64,000 nt of DNA from Promethearchaeota archaeon (GCA_014728035.1 WJMJ01000101.1:57358-121357), one strand, 5' to 3'. Positions 43,803 through 52,752 are shown, counted from the stretch's first letter. Notes: generated from the sequence alone by a model not told the origin. Translations and numbers: made by a program.

Positions 43803-44099
43803 ATGTATACCAATTTAACCTGTAGTCAGATTGAGAAATTATTACGTGAACGTAAAGACAAAATTGATGGGCATAGTATTCAGGATGAGCCAGCCGAAAC
43901 CCCACTTGAACGTGGTCTTAAATCTACTGGTCTGACACAAGAGAAGATAGCAGATAGAGTTGGTGTTCATTCAAGTAGTATATCAAGATATAAGAAACAC
44001 AGTGGTACTGGTAAGAGAAGACCATCATTTAAAACATTAAAGAAGCTTGCTAGTACCACGGGCAAATCGCCAGAACAGCTTTTCCCTGAACTTGACTAA
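43803..44099 (+). CDS. XRE-type HTH regulator (98 aa)
   Basis: ATG 43803 after GGGAGATCATA. Residues about 38-80 (GLTQEKIADRVGVHSSSISRYKK) form a Cro/C1-type helix-turn-helix, followed by a Lys-rich basic helix and the usual ALASTTGKSPEQL-like end. The first 35 residues are an extension. It is probably a DNA-binding transcriptional regulator of the phage. The preceding gap (43725-43802) is AT-rich and may hold its operator (TTTGATATACTAG at about 43746). Confidence 0.8.
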   Translation: MYTNLTCSQIEKLLRERKDKIDGHSIQDEPAETPLERGLKSTGLTQEKIADRVGVHSSSISRYKKHSGTGKRRPSFKTLKKLASTTGKSPEQLFPELD

Positions 44100-44126
44100 A
44101 CCTACCAGTTATGTATTTTATCAATT

Positions 44127-44729
44127 ATGAATATTAGACTAGATACCGAATGTATATTCCATCCGGTTGAGTTGGTTAATGATGATGAGTTGACTCAGAT
44201 GCTTGAGGTTGGTAAAGAGTTAATAAAGGTTGCCAAATCTTCGAAGAATTGTGCATGTTTAACTGCAAATCAGATAGGCATATCTAAAAGAGTCAATATT
44301 ATTGTTGATCATGATAATCCTAATGGATACAATATTTATGTCAATGCTGATGTAATTTCAGGAACATCCCAGACGGGATTTGTGGATGGTCTGTGCATCA
44401 ATGTTGGCACCGAATTACAAACAATCTTTGTTGATTCTATATCATTTCCACAACACAAATTGCGCTTAGGGGTTATGCCACAAGCAACTGTGTCTGGATT
44501 TTCATTAATTAGTAATGATAGGGAAGAATTTGAGGCCGAAGGCGAACTTGCACATTATTGGCAGGCTATACAATATATGTTTAATGGTGTGAATAAAGAT
44601 GACATTGTTGATCGTGATATTATGACCTTAAAAGGTAAATCCAAAGTTAAACCAAATGCGCGTTGCCCAGAATGTGGTCGTAAATTCAAAAAATGTAGGT
44701 GCGAGATCAATGAGACCATTCTGTATTGA
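44127..44729 (+). CDS. Peptide deformylase-like protein with lost active site and C-terminal zinc ribbon (200 aa)
   Basis: The layout follows peptide deformylase: ANQIG (47-51) at motif 1 (G-x-G-x-A-A-x-Q), VDGLC (86-90) at motif 2 (E-G-C-L-S), and WQAIQYMFNGV (145-155) at motif 3 (Q-H-E-x-D-H-x-x-G). The HExxH residues align to A-I-Q-Y-M, and Cys is displaced in motif 2, so metal catalysis is not expected. A four-Cys zinc ribbon (C180, C183, C190, C192) is added at the C-terminus. It may be a pseudoenzyme acting on ribosomes or on N-terminal peptides, or a scaffold. The following gene starts inside its end. Confidence 0.7.
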   Translation: MNIRLDTECIFHPVELVNDDELTQMLEVGKELIKVAKSSKNCACLTANQIGISKRVNIIVDHDNPNGYNIYVNADVISGTSQTGFVDGLCINVGTELQTIFVDSISFPQHKLRLGVMPQATVSGFSLISNDREEFEAEGELAHYWQAIQYMFNGVNKDDIVDRDIMTLKGKSKVKPNARCPECGRKFKKCRCEINETILY

Positions 44730-45042
44730 ATGTGCCATTAAACACATATCTAAAGCCATCATATTGCTACAAGAATCTGAATATGTTAATATTGAATTAA
44801 ATCCGGAGTTAAGTTTTGATGAGATTTTGGATGAATGTGGTCCAGAACGCAATAATGATAAACCATATGCGGCACATCGTTATCTGGCAATAGGCCATAT
44901 GTCAGAGGCAGCTGATGAGCTTATGGAAGAATTTCCCATTACTTCTAATGCCATAAGACAATGTTGGAAATTGATGGAATCCAACGAAGCATACGTGCCA
45001 CCACTCATGGAAATATTGAACAATTTATTGACGTTGTCCTAA
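44710..45042 (+). CDS. Small phage protein with CIECAIKH motif (110 aa)
   Basis: The start at ATG 44710 is chosen because it fits MRPFCIECAIKHISKA better than the far upstream start at 44656. The CxxCAIKH segment followed later by GHMSEAADEL is a pattern I associate with small conserved phage hypothetical proteins. It may bind metal. It overlaps the deformylase-like gene by 20 bases and the next minus-strand gene by four. Confidence 0.55.
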   Translation: MRPFCIECAIKHISKAIILLQESEYVNIELNPELSFDEILDECGPERNNDKPYAAHRYLAIGHMSEAADELMEEFPITSNAIRQCWKLMESNEAYVPPLMEILNNLLTLS

Positions 45043-45254
45043 CGTTGTTGTCTTGCGTGTTCGACAATCCAACACAATGGGCAGACAATCCATAATATTG
45101 CTACAGATAACAACATCATGATGAAGGTGGGCGTGGTCCACCATTCATCCCACCTATCATATATGTAAAAAGCCCCATATAACATACCAATAGACACTAT
45201 CATCACCGTAATGCAACCAACCTTGAAGTCTTTGAACTTCTTTTCGTTTCTCAT
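45039..45254 (-). CDS. Small membrane protein (71 aa)
   Basis: ATG 45254 with ATAGGAGGATAAA upstream. Two hydrophobic segments are visible: about 11-30 (GCITVMIVSIGMLYGAFYI) and about 41-63 (TFIMMLLSVAILWIVCPLCWI), with a short charged/Trp-rich loop between. It may be a holin-like or superinfection-immunity membrane protein. The function is unproven. It diverges from the papain-like gene. Confidence 0.65.
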   Translation of the reverse strand: MRNEKKFKDFKVGCITVMIVSIGMLYGAFYIYDRWDEWWTTPTFIMMLLSVAILWIVCPLCWIVEHARQQR

Positions 45255-45320
45255 TTTATCCTCCTATTTATTTTTATATGGGCGTGATATATTATCAAAG
45301 ATACGTTAAAGGAGATCATC

Positions 45321-46262
45321 ATGACAGATCGAATGGTGTATGTAGCAGGACCTCATGCTTGTGATGACACCACAATTATTACAAATACATCTGGAATACA
45401 TGGTGGTGTCTATTATGCTGGTGAGACCAAGCCTCATCGTCCACGCGATCTGCCACAAGATCGTATTATGCATCTCACTCTAAAACGAGATATTAGTGAT
45501 AGAAGAGATTATTTACTATCACAACCCAGGCAGGCACTGCCAACACAGATAGATTACACCAAAGACATGACTCCGGTAAAAGACCAGAGGAGACTTGGTA
45601 GTTGTGTTGCATTTGCCGCATGTGCCATGAAAGAATGGCAAGAGCGCAAAGAACATAGAGCAGAAGTAGCTGAAGGCAAGGATGATCATCGAGATGGCAA
45701 GATATATGATCTTTCTGAACAATGGATTTATTATATGTGTAAGAAGATAGATCCTTGGCCTAATCAAGAAGGAACTTCAATTAGATACGCGATGAAGGTT
45801 CTTAATAAGATTGGTGTTCCTACGGAGAAAGGATGGCCTTATAACGATCTGGATGTGGGCAAACCCAAGTCATGGGCCAAACTCGTTGCTAGATGGGCAC
45901 TTGGTGGATCATATTATAGAGTTAGCAGTATGGCACAATTACGTAAAGCTCTTACTGATATGGGTCCCATACCTATTGGTGTTGGAGTATATGAAGAATT
46001 CTTTTTTGTGGGCAAGGATGGTATTGTTGCTGATCCTCGTAGACCACATATCTGCTATGGTGGTCATGCTATCTGTGCCGTTGGATATGATGATAGGCGT
46101 GGCTTAGTTAAGTTTAAAAATAGCTGGGGTCCACGATGGGGTCAGAATGGTTATGGCTATCTATCTTATAGATATATAACCAACTATATGTGGGATGCTT
46201 GGGCATGTAATGATATTAGTGTTACTACTGATATGCTAAAAGGTAAGTATGTTGGATTATAA
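45321..46262 (+). CDS. Papain-like cysteine protease (C1 family) (313 aa)
   Basis: ATG 45321 after AAAGGAGATCATC. The catalytic apparatus is complete: Q89 in VKDQ, Cys 95 in GSCVAFA, His 249 in GGHAICAVGY and Asn 267 in KFKNSWGPRWGQNGYGYL. Residues 1-75 look like a pro-region. There is no clear signal peptide, so it could act in the cytoplasm or be packaged. C1 proteases are rare in phages. Cleavage of a phage structural precursor or a host protein is plausible. The gene lies between small genes and the second glycan cassette. Confidence 0.88.
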   Translation: MTDRMVYVAGPHACDDTTIITNTSGIHGGVYYAGETKPHRPRDLPQDRIMHLTLKRDISDRRDYLLSQPRQALPTQIDYTKDMTPVKDQRRLGSCVAFAACAMKEWQERKEHRAEVAEGKDDHRDGKIYDLSEQWIYYMCKKIDPWPNQEGTSIRYAMKVLNKIGVPTEKGWPYNDLDVGKPKSWAKLVARWALGGSYYRVSSMAQLRKALTDMGPIPIGVGVYEEFFFVGKDGIVADPRRPHICYGGHAICAVGYDDRRGLVKFKNSWGPRWGQNGYGYLSYRYITNYMWDAWACNDISVTTDMLKGKYVGL

Positions 46263-46313
46263 CTAGATAGTATTTTATCAAATTATTAGTCATTGTAGAG
46301 AGTAATAAAATAT

Positions 46314-47378
46314 ATGGATCGTATTGCACTAGCACCAAATGTGAAACGAAAAAGACGTAAGCTCATACTGAACGCGTTTGAAGCACCAAAGCCAATAAAA
46401 TTAAGAATTCGACAGGCACAATGCCCAGGTGATATAGTCGCACTTACAGCAGCTATCCGAGATTTACATATATGCTATCCGCGCTGGTTTATAACAGATG
46501 TAAGGACTACGGCAGAATCCATATTTGAGAATAATCCGTACGTTACTAAAATTGATTTGGATGATAAGGATGTCATAGAATATGTAGCTAGTTATGAATT
46601 GGTACACTCCAGCTGTGAAGGTGCTCACCATTTCATCCATGGATTTATTAAAGATTTCAACGACTGTTTTGGATTAAACATAGAAGCTACAGCCTTAAAG
46701 GGTGATATTCATATCAGTGATCAGGAGAAATCCTGGTTTAGTCAGATATATGAGATACTTGGTAAGGACGTTCCCTATTGGATTATTAATGCTGGCAGTA
46801 AAAGCGATTATACTTGTAAGCAATGGGAACAAACCAGATTCCAAGAAGTTGTTGATGCATTGCCTGATATTACTTTCGTGCAAGTGGGGGCAAAAGATGA
46901 TGGCCATAATCACAACTCACTGCATGGCGACAATGTAATAGATCTAGTCGGCAAGACTGATATTAGACAACTAATCAGGCTGGTATATCATTCAGCCGGT
47001 GCACTCACATGCGTCAGCTTTTTGATGCATTTGACTGCTGCAATAGAGATGCATCCTCGATATCGCAGACGAAACAGACCATGTGTAGTTCTTGCCGGTG
47101 GTAGGGAACCAAGTATTTGGGAGATGTATACAAATCACGCATATTTACACACTTGTGGCATGCTTCCATGCTGTGACAATGGTGGATGTTGGTGTAGCCG
47201 AGTTGAACCCATAGGTGATGGCGATTCAAAGGATAGAGAAAATTTATGTCTGCTGCCGGTTGTGGGCAAAAGTGGGCAGAAAATACCATCGTGCATGGAT
47301 CTCATTAATGTGGAAGAAGTAGTCAATAAGATAAAAATGTATCATTTAATGTACAATTATAATCTGGAGACAAAATGA
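46314..47378 (+). CDS. GT9-like glycosyltransferase 2 (354 aa)
   Basis: It is a close paralogue of the 3573-4742 protein: QCPGDIVALTAAIRDL, FITDVRT, HHFIHGF, QEKSW, DLVGKTDI, LMHLTAAIE, AGGREPS and a CCDNGGCW C-terminal Cys pair all recur in order. It lacks the coiled-coil N-terminus of the first copy. It is the first gene of the second glycan cassette. Its donor and acceptor are unknown, but the duplication suggests two steps using similar substrates. Confidence 0.82.
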   Translation: MDRIALAPNVKRKRRKLILNAFEAPKPIKLRIRQAQCPGDIVALTAAIRDLHICYPRWFITDVRTTAESIFENNPYVTKIDLDDKDVIEYVASYELVHSSCEGAHHFIHGFIKDFNDCFGLNIEATALKGDIHISDQEKSWFSQIYEILGKDVPYWIINAGSKSDYTCKQWEQTRFQEVVDALPDITFVQVGAKDDGHNHNSLHGDNVIDLVGKTDIRQLIRLVYHSAGALTCVSFLMHLTAAIEMHPRYRRRNRPCVVLAGGREPSIWEMYTNHAYLHTCGMLPCCDNGGCWCSRVEPIGDGDSKDRENLCLLPVVGKSGQKIPSCMDLINVEEVVNKIKMYHLMYNYNLETK

Positions 47379-48439
47379 AAATCGGCATATTCAGCAAATT
47401 GGGTGCTTCCGGTGGATCTGAACATCGATGTGCAGAAATGGCCAATGGAATTGTCAGACATACCGACCATTCGTGCACCATACTCTGTGAAAAGGATCTT
47501 AATAGGCATATAGAAGATAAATTGGATGATAGGATAAATATTATTAAACGTGTGTTTAAACCCAAGCCAGAAAACGTTGAATGCCTGTATGACTTTGATA
47601 GTTTGCTTATAGTTAATAGTGATAGCTATTCATTTGCTAAGGCAGATTATTGGTTGGGTAAAACTGAACACCATGATTATGAGGTTGATTTATCACGTAT
47701 CAAGCAGATGGCTTTCTTATTTAATTTTGTAATATCACCATCCAAAAAGTTGGCATCACTAGAAAAATATGTTGATGATCTACGTATTATTTGTGCAAAT
47801 AAGAAATTTTTCCATCATATTACAGAGAAGAGTGGACATGCATGTGTTAGACACTTACCCAGAATTACACTTGATAGCCCAATTGATCCAGAATCTATAA
47901 CTGATGTCAAGACTAACAGCGATAAGATACGCATTGGCAAACATTCTAAGGCGCACGGTTATAAATTCAACGAAGAACATAAAAAGCTAATAGATATGGT
48001 CAATGATAAATATGGTGATAAGGTATCATGGGATTTTCTTGGCGTTCCTAGCGATCGTGCTGCCGAAATCTGTGATATTCCTAATGTAACAATCAGGAAG
48101 GAATATTCAGTGCCTGTTGGGGATTATCTCAGAGACATTGACATATTCTTGTTCTTCATTTCATGGGGTAGAAATGAGCCTTGGTCACGGGCTGTTGCAG
48201 AGGGACTTATGGCTGGTTGTCCAGTGCTAGCAACAAACAAAGCCGGAAATCTTGATCAAATATTACATGGTAATAATGGTTATCTATGTGATGATTTAGA
48301 CGGCTTTTACAAATGGCTGTGTTATTTGATAGAAAATCCAGATATGATTAATAAATTAGGTCGTAACGGAAGAATATACTCAAAGAGTTTTTCTTCAGCA
48401 AACATTATTCGACAGTATATAGAATTCATAACTGCATGA
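47375..48439 (+). CDS. GT4-like (GT-B) glycosyltransferase (354 aa)
   Basis: ATG 47375 follows TGGAGACAAA and overlaps the previous stop. GASGGSEHRCAEMANGI (10-26) is the Gly-rich opening of family GT4. VAEGLMAGCPVLATN (about 273-287) is the nucleotide-sugar-binding E-x7-E-like region. It fits the length of typical GT4 enzymes and is cytoplasmic. The next gene overlaps by four bases. Confidence 0.85.
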   Translation: MKIGIFSKLGASGGSEHRCAEMANGIVRHTDHSCTILCEKDLNRHIEDKLDDRINIIKRVFKPKPENVECLYDFDSLLIVNSDSYSFAKADYWLGKTEHHDYEVDLSRIKQMAFLFNFVISPSKKLASLEKYVDDLRIICANKKFFHHITEKSGHACVRHLPRITLDSPIDPESITDVKTNSDKIRIGKHSKAHGYKFNEEHKKLIDMVNDKYGDKVSWDFLGVPSDRAAEICDIPNVTIRKEYSVPVGDYLRDIDIFLFFISWGRNEPWSRAVAEGLMAGCPVLATNKAGNLDQILHGNNGYLCDDLDGFYKWLCYLIENPDMINKLGRNGRIYSKSFSSANIIRQYIEFITA

Positions 48440-49218
48440 ACACGTTCGTATTAACAGCCTGTAATGATGAGCACAGTAAACGAATCGATCTATGTATAAA
48501 AGCGATACGCAAATTCACTGATGACAATATTATTGTCATCACCACTAGATCCAACGTAGATATTAAAAATGATAAAGTTATACGATATAAATGTCCACAT
48601 AGATATAATGATGTACAATGTAGTAGGATATTAAAAACGGGCGCTATTAATATTATTGATGAGCATTATGGTCTGGATGGACGCTATTGCTATATAGATA
48701 ATGATGTTTTTGCTGTATCTGATGACTCTTCGTCAATATTTGATTTATATCAGCCACCAATCACATTTGGTTCAGATCCAGGTAAAACAGTTGCGAAATT
48801 TTCTGGTTATGCGATGCGCAAGGGAAAATTACAAGATAAAATTCGTGAGAAATTCGATATAGATGTTGATTTAGACTGGCATATATGGAATGGCGGGTTA
48901 TTTTTATTTGATAAGCAGTCACATGACTTTCTCAACACGTGGTACAATTATACTCTTGCGATATTTGATGATAAGGAATGGTCAGACCGAGATCAGGGTA
49001 CTCTAATTGCTGCGGTTTGGAAGCATAAGCTTGAATCACATTATACCCTACCTCGTGAATATAATTGGCTGCATAAATTACAAGGTGGTCTCAGACCTAA
49101 AGACGACCATTTTGATACCAAATGGGGTGATCGAGTTCGATTTGTTCATTTTCCTATTACTTATGGTGACGATAAATACAAGTCGTGGAAAACTTTGATG
49201 GGGATTTTAGAATGCTAG
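48436..49218 (+). CDS. GT-A-type glycosyltransferase (260 aa)
   Basis: ATG 48436 overlaps the preceding stop. YCYIDNDVFAV (84-94) is a DxD-type metal site. IWNGGLFLFDK and DRDQGTL, then a C-terminal HKLQGGL and VHF segment, resemble the GT8-like and nucleotide-diphospho-sugar transferase group. There is no transmembrane segment. It is part of the four-gene overlapping run of cassette 2. Confidence 0.75.
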   Translation: MNTFVLTACNDEHSKRIDLCIKAIRKFTDDNIIVITTRSNVDIKNDKVIRYKCPHRYNDVQCSRILKTGAINIIDEHYGLDGRYCYIDNDVFAVSDDSSSIFDLYQPPITFGSDPGKTVAKFSGYAMRKGKLQDKIREKFDIDVDLDWHIWNGGLFLFDKQSHDFLNTWYNYTLAIFDDKEWSDRDQGTLIAAVWKHKLESHYTLPREYNWLHKLQGGLRPKDDHFDTKWGDRVRFVHFPITYGDDKYKSWKTLMGILEC

Positions 49219-50597
49219 ATAAATTGATTAAGATGCAAGAGTCTTTGGCTGGTAAGACAATGAATCGGTGGGATTATGTACATCTGGCAGCACAGACGGC
49301 TGGTGTAAAGGCAGACAAGATTGTGGAGGTTGGCGTTTTTAGGGGTGAAATGTCACATAATCTGCGTAGGTTATTCCCAGATGCTGAGTTGTACCTCATA
49401 GACCCATGGTTAAGACATGATGAATATAATACTGGTCCCGCAGGCAATGCATATAGCCGCACAGGCATCAAAAAACAAAACGGCTATGATAAGATATATG
49501 ACGATGTGTGTGCAATGTTTGAAGGTGATAGCAAGACACATGTTATTCGTGGGTTTTCTAAAGAGGTATCATCGCTTATACCAGATGATCTAGATATAGT
49601 GTTTATTGACGCAAACCATGCGTATGAGCATGTGAAAGATGATATTAATATTTGGCTTCCCAAAGTCAAGAAAAATGGTTTACTGTGTGGTCATGATTAT
49701 CGGTGTTGGAGTGGTGTGACACAAGCGGTATCAGAGATGTTGAATTATGTGGCCTCTGGTAGAAACAAGGGCGATGTGTGGGTATCACCCAAAGTTGATC
49801 CAAGATATGAAGGTGATAATGTAGTTGTTCTAATTGCCTTTGGTGAAGTGTATCAAAATCTCGCTCGGATGCTTGTTAATAGCCTAAGGGCATTTGGATA
49901 TGATGAAGATATCATAGTATTTACTGACAAAAAGGTTGATATCGACGGAGCCATCGTCGACCCGATCATTGGTACTGATCGTCAGGAATATATTAGGAAT
50001 AAACAAGACCGGAAGATCTTTAGAAACACAACCGACGACCACGAATTTGATTATATCATGGCACGTACATGTATAGATTTATTTATGGATGTCTCTAAAT
50101 ATAGATATATCATGTATCTTGATTGTGATGTTCTTGCTGCTGGTAATATCAAGCCATTGTTTTATCGTGATGAAGAACGTGTACTGTGTATAGGACAGAA
50201 ACGCAGAACATTGATGGGTGGATGCGGCGAACATCTATTCGACAAATTATCAGCAAACGATCAAAATGCGGCTAAGAAACGCATCAAATCCAATGCTGGT
50301 GTGATTGGAATACCATCACACATGGCCAGCAAGATATTTTCTGAATGGCGTAATTTATATAAGCAGTACGTTGGTAAAGATATCATAGTTGATGGTGGTA
50401 AACAACTAAATGATGAACATATTTTGAACTACATGATAGCACGCGGAGACTTTGAACGTGTTCATGATGAACGTGTTGGGTATAATAAACGACGTAATGG
50501 TAAATTATTATATCATTTTATAGGTAAGGTGTCCAAATCCCAGGCAGAACAGACGGAGTTTTATAATCAGTATGTTGAAGATCATTTACTACGGTGA
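49212..50597 (+). CDS. Fusion of a class I methyltransferase with a GT8-like glycosyltransferase (461 aa)
   Basis: The start ATG 49212 overlaps the previous stop. Residues about 35-180 are an SAM-dependent methyltransferase (VEVGVFRGEMS 39-49; YLIDPW 61-66; VFIDANHAYEH 130-140; LLCGHDY), like Methyltransf_24. Residues about 203-461 are a GT-A domain (VVLIAFGEVYQN; MYLDCDVLAAGNIKPLF, DCD 304-306; NAGVIGI) of GT8 type. The fusion suggests O-methylation and sugar addition on the same glycan. Confidence 0.8.
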   Translation: MLDKLIKMQESLAGKTMNRWDYVHLAAQTAGVKADKIVEVGVFRGEMSHNLRRLFPDAELYLIDPWLRHDEYNTGPAGNAYSRTGIKKQNGYDKIYDDVCAMFEGDSKTHVIRGFSKEVSSLIPDDLDIVFIDANHAYEHVKDDINIWLPKVKKNGLLCGHDYRCWSGVTQAVSEMLNYVASGRNKGDVWVSPKVDPRYEGDNVVVLIAFGEVYQNLARMLVNSLRAFGYDEDIIVFTDKKVDIDGAIVDPIIGTDRQEYIRNKQDRKIFRNTTDDHEFDYIMARTCIDLFMDVSKYRYIMYLDCDVLAAGNIKPLFYRDEERVLCIGQKRRTLMGGCGEHLFDKLSANDQNAAKKRIKSNAGVIGIPSHMASKIFSEWRNLYKQYVGKDIIVDGGKQLNDEHILNYMIARGDFERVHDERVGYNKRRNGKLLYHFIGKVSKSQAEQTEFYNQYVEDHLLR

Positions 50598-51426
50598 TTG
50601 GCATGGCCAAGTTGCTCAAAGATTATTTGACCATCTTAAAAGTAAGAACATTGATGTAGAGTTATCATGCGAATCTAATTTTAAAAGTGGTGATAAGACA
50701 TTTGAGACACGTAAAGTAATCTATATAGAGGATGATTCTGCCGGTGGATATTATGTTCTAGATTTCAAAGATATGCTTGGTTATAAGAATAATTTTGTTG
50801 TAAGAGAAGTGGTTCATGATGACAGATGCTTCAAAATATTAAAAAGCCAATATCGTAAAGACCATTACATTGACCCACCATACAATAAGATAATTCCATT
50901 TACATACTTCGAGAAGAATCCAGAACTAGTACAATCATTGAGATTGAAAGATGGCCCATCCAAAAGCATTAAAAAGATGTTTTTTAGAGGACAACCATGG
51001 AAAAACAGAAACAAGGTACTAGATAGGATAGACGACATAATTATCCCCAATAGGCTTACTTCCATTGAAGATTACTATAATGATATGAGAAGTCATTGGA
51101 TTGGATTGGCATTACCTGGGTGGGGCAACATATGTCATAGAGAACTTGAATATTTTGCTTTTGATATTGCTGTAATAATGCCAAAGCTGAAAAATACATT
51201 TCATAATGATCTAATACCAGATTATCATTATATATCAGTAGATGTAAATACTACAAAGGATAAATCAAAAGTTATAGCAAGTGGTATCCGTGATGCTTAT
51301 GAATCTGTGGTAGATGATAGAGACAAATTAAACGAAGTAATTAGTAATGCACGTAGGTGGTATGAAGAAAATGTTATGTTTCCAAATAGTATAAAATTAA
51401 TAACAACATTACTGGGTATAATTTAA
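50572..51426 (+). CDS. GT90-like / LPS-modifying glycosyltransferase (284 aa)
   Basis: ATG 50572 overlaps the previous gene by 26 bases. The C-terminal half has SHWIGLALPGWGN, then CHRELEYFAFDIAVIMP, then DYHYISVDV. This is close in form to the CAP10/GT90-type domain and related short GT-B enzymes, where an R-x-x-E-Y motif lies before a hydrophobic strand. The N-terminal half is less recognisable. The family is moderately certain and the substrate unknown. Confidence 0.6.
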   Translation: MLKIIYYGDWHGQVAQRLFDHLKSKNIDVELSCESNFKSGDKTFETRKVIYIEDDSAGGYYVLDFKDMLGYKNNFVVREVVHDDRCFKILKSQYRKDHYIDPPYNKIIPFTYFEKNPELVQSLRLKDGPSKSIKKMFFRGQPWKNRNKVLDRIDDIIIPNRLTSIEDYYNDMRSHWIGLALPGWGNICHRELEYFAFDIAVIMPKLKNTFHNDLIPDYHYISVDVNTTKDKSKVIASGIRDAYESVVDDRDKLNEVISNARRWYEENVMFPNSIKLITTLLGII

Positions 51427-51618
51427 ATCATCAATACATTTATTAGAGCATGATGCTCGTATGCGTTTTTGTTTTCGTATAAAATCAAGTCTACCATTGC
51501 ATAATGGGCAAGAGACCTCGCCTATAATATCATCATCTAACCTGTTCATCTCTGATAGATGTGATAAAATAGTATTTATTGCCAAACTTCGTTTATTGGT
51601 ATATGTATCCATTATCAT
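51409..51618 (-). CDS. Small zinc-ribbon-like protein (69 aa)
   Basis: ATG 51618 overlaps the stop of the sulfotransferase gene. It has CPLC (37-40) and CSNKC (57-61) Cys pairs, like a compact zinc ribbon, after a helical N-terminus. It is convergent with the GT90-like gene, overlapping by 18 bases. The function is unknown. Confidence 0.55.
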   Translation of the reverse strand: MIMDTYTNKRSLAINTILSHLSEMNRLDDDIIGEVSCPLCNGRLDFIRKQKRIRASCSNKCIDDLNYTQ

Positions 51619-52319
51619 CTGACAAATTCATCCACAAGTGTATTGCAAGCACTGGGTCTGTGTGCCCTATCTGCGTCAATGTTGTTGAGCGATGATAATT
51701 GTTTACCAATAAATCCAGATATCCATTCAACAGCATGATTATGAGATTTAACAAAGAATTCAGCATCAACATCAAAATAATGTTTTGGTTTATAGCTGTT
51801 CATCATGCGCAATTGATAGAGTATGCTTGAGGCACGCATCTCAATTGGATCCAAACAATCACATTGAACACCCCATGAATTTAAATTGTCGCTAATATGC
51901 CAGCGACTCATGATGTGCATTGGATTTTTACTCCAATACAAGTACTTGGCATTGGGGAATATACTAATAATCCACGGCAACGAGAATATTGTTTCCGGTA
52001 ATTTCCACCCCACCATACCATCATGGCCTAACAATGGATATAGGTATTCATATAAATAACGCATATATGATTCGGTTGGTGGCATGTTCTTGATATGCCA
52101 CTGTAATGGCGGTACATATTCCACACATAGGCCAAATTCCTTGGCCGCATCATACATGTGATCCGCAGGAACCATGTCATAACTATCGTTGGTGTTACCC
52201 AAAAACACACCATTTTTCGATAGTAATTGTGTTATTAATCTGGTTCCAGAATGGCCCCGACCAACAATTATGACTGTAGATGGGTTGTTTAATCTATCTA
52301 GCTCATACCTTAAATTCAT
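51615..52319 (-). CDS. Sulfotransferase-like protein 3 (234 aa)
   Basis: ATG 52319 is likely; TTG 52334 is a longer option. VIIVGRGHSGTRLITQLL (about 16-33) is a P-loop-like PAPS-binding loop of the type in Sulfotransfer families (G-R-x-x-S-G-T). IFPNAKYLYWSKNPMHIMSRW (about 124-144) is in the place of the 3'-phosphate-binding segment. It lies right after cassette 2 on the opposite strand, mirroring the sulfotransferase that closes cassette 1. The acceptor glycan is unknown. Confidence 0.7.
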   Translation of the reverse strand: MNLRYELDRLNNPSTVIIVGRGHSGTRLITQLLSKNGVFLGNTNDSYDMVPADHMYDAAKEFGLCVEYVPPLQWHIKNMPPTESYMRYLYEYLYPLLGHDGMVGWKLPETIFSLPWIISIFPNAKYLYWSKNPMHIMSRWHISDNLNSWGVQCDCLDPIEMRASSILYQLRMMNSYKPKHYFDVDAEFFVKSHNHAVEWISGFIGKQLSSLNNIDADRAHRPSACNTLVDEFVR

Positions 52320-52542
52320 TTTCTTCTCTAACAATTACCCGAATATTAAACAACTCAGATGACTCTGATTCGTGTGATACTTGTAGCCTAATATCTACCT
52401 CCCTTTTGATATGCTTGGATAGAGTATTGGCTATTTCACCTTCCAGCCAATGTTGGATTGATTCAGTATTTCGCGAAGTATTGAGTAATTCGGCCAAACT
52501 TTCACGAACAGCTTTCCTAACAATGTCGTTATCAATTTGCAT
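52303..52542 (-). CDS. Small hypothetical protein (79 aa)
   Basis: ATG 52542 is chosen to follow the cold-shock gene with an 11-base overlap. A longer frame from 52611 runs through that gene. It is a charged, alpha/beta protein of unknown function. Its stop overlaps the sulfotransferase start, making a minus-strand operon of cold-shock protein, this gene, sulfotransferase and zinc ribbon. Confidence 0.55.
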   Translation of the reverse strand: MQIDNDIVRKAVRESLAELLNTSRNTESIQHWLEGEIANTLSKHIKREVDIRLQVSHESESSELFNIRVIVREENEFKV

Positions 52543-52738
52543 TGGCGGATACCTTAATCGCCTCCATTCCTTTTCGTCCTTTGGCAACTTCAAAAGATAC
52601 CCTCTGCCCATCTTTTAACGTTTTGAATCCATCCATGAGAATATTGGAATGATGAACAAACAAATCTTCGCTTTTGTCATCTGGAACGATAAATCCATAA
52701 CCCTTTTTGTCATTGAACCACTTCACTTTGCCAGTCAC
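52532..52738 (-). CDS. Cold-shock domain protein (68 aa)
   Basis: GTG 52738 is preferred: AAGGAG lies six bases upstream and it gives a normal N-terminus (TGKVKWFN). TTG 52756 is an alternative. KGYGFIVPD is RNP1 and DLFVHHS is RNP2 of the CspA-type OB fold, followed by the usual end. The full family length is kept. It binds single-stranded RNA/DNA and may act as an RNA chaperone or antiterminator during phage infection. Confidence 0.9.
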   Translation of the reverse strand: MTGKVKWFNDKKGYGFIVPDDKSEDLFVHHSNILMDGFKTLKDGQRVSFEVAKGRKGMEAIKVSANAN

Positions 52739-52752
52739 TTCTTTCTCCTTAA

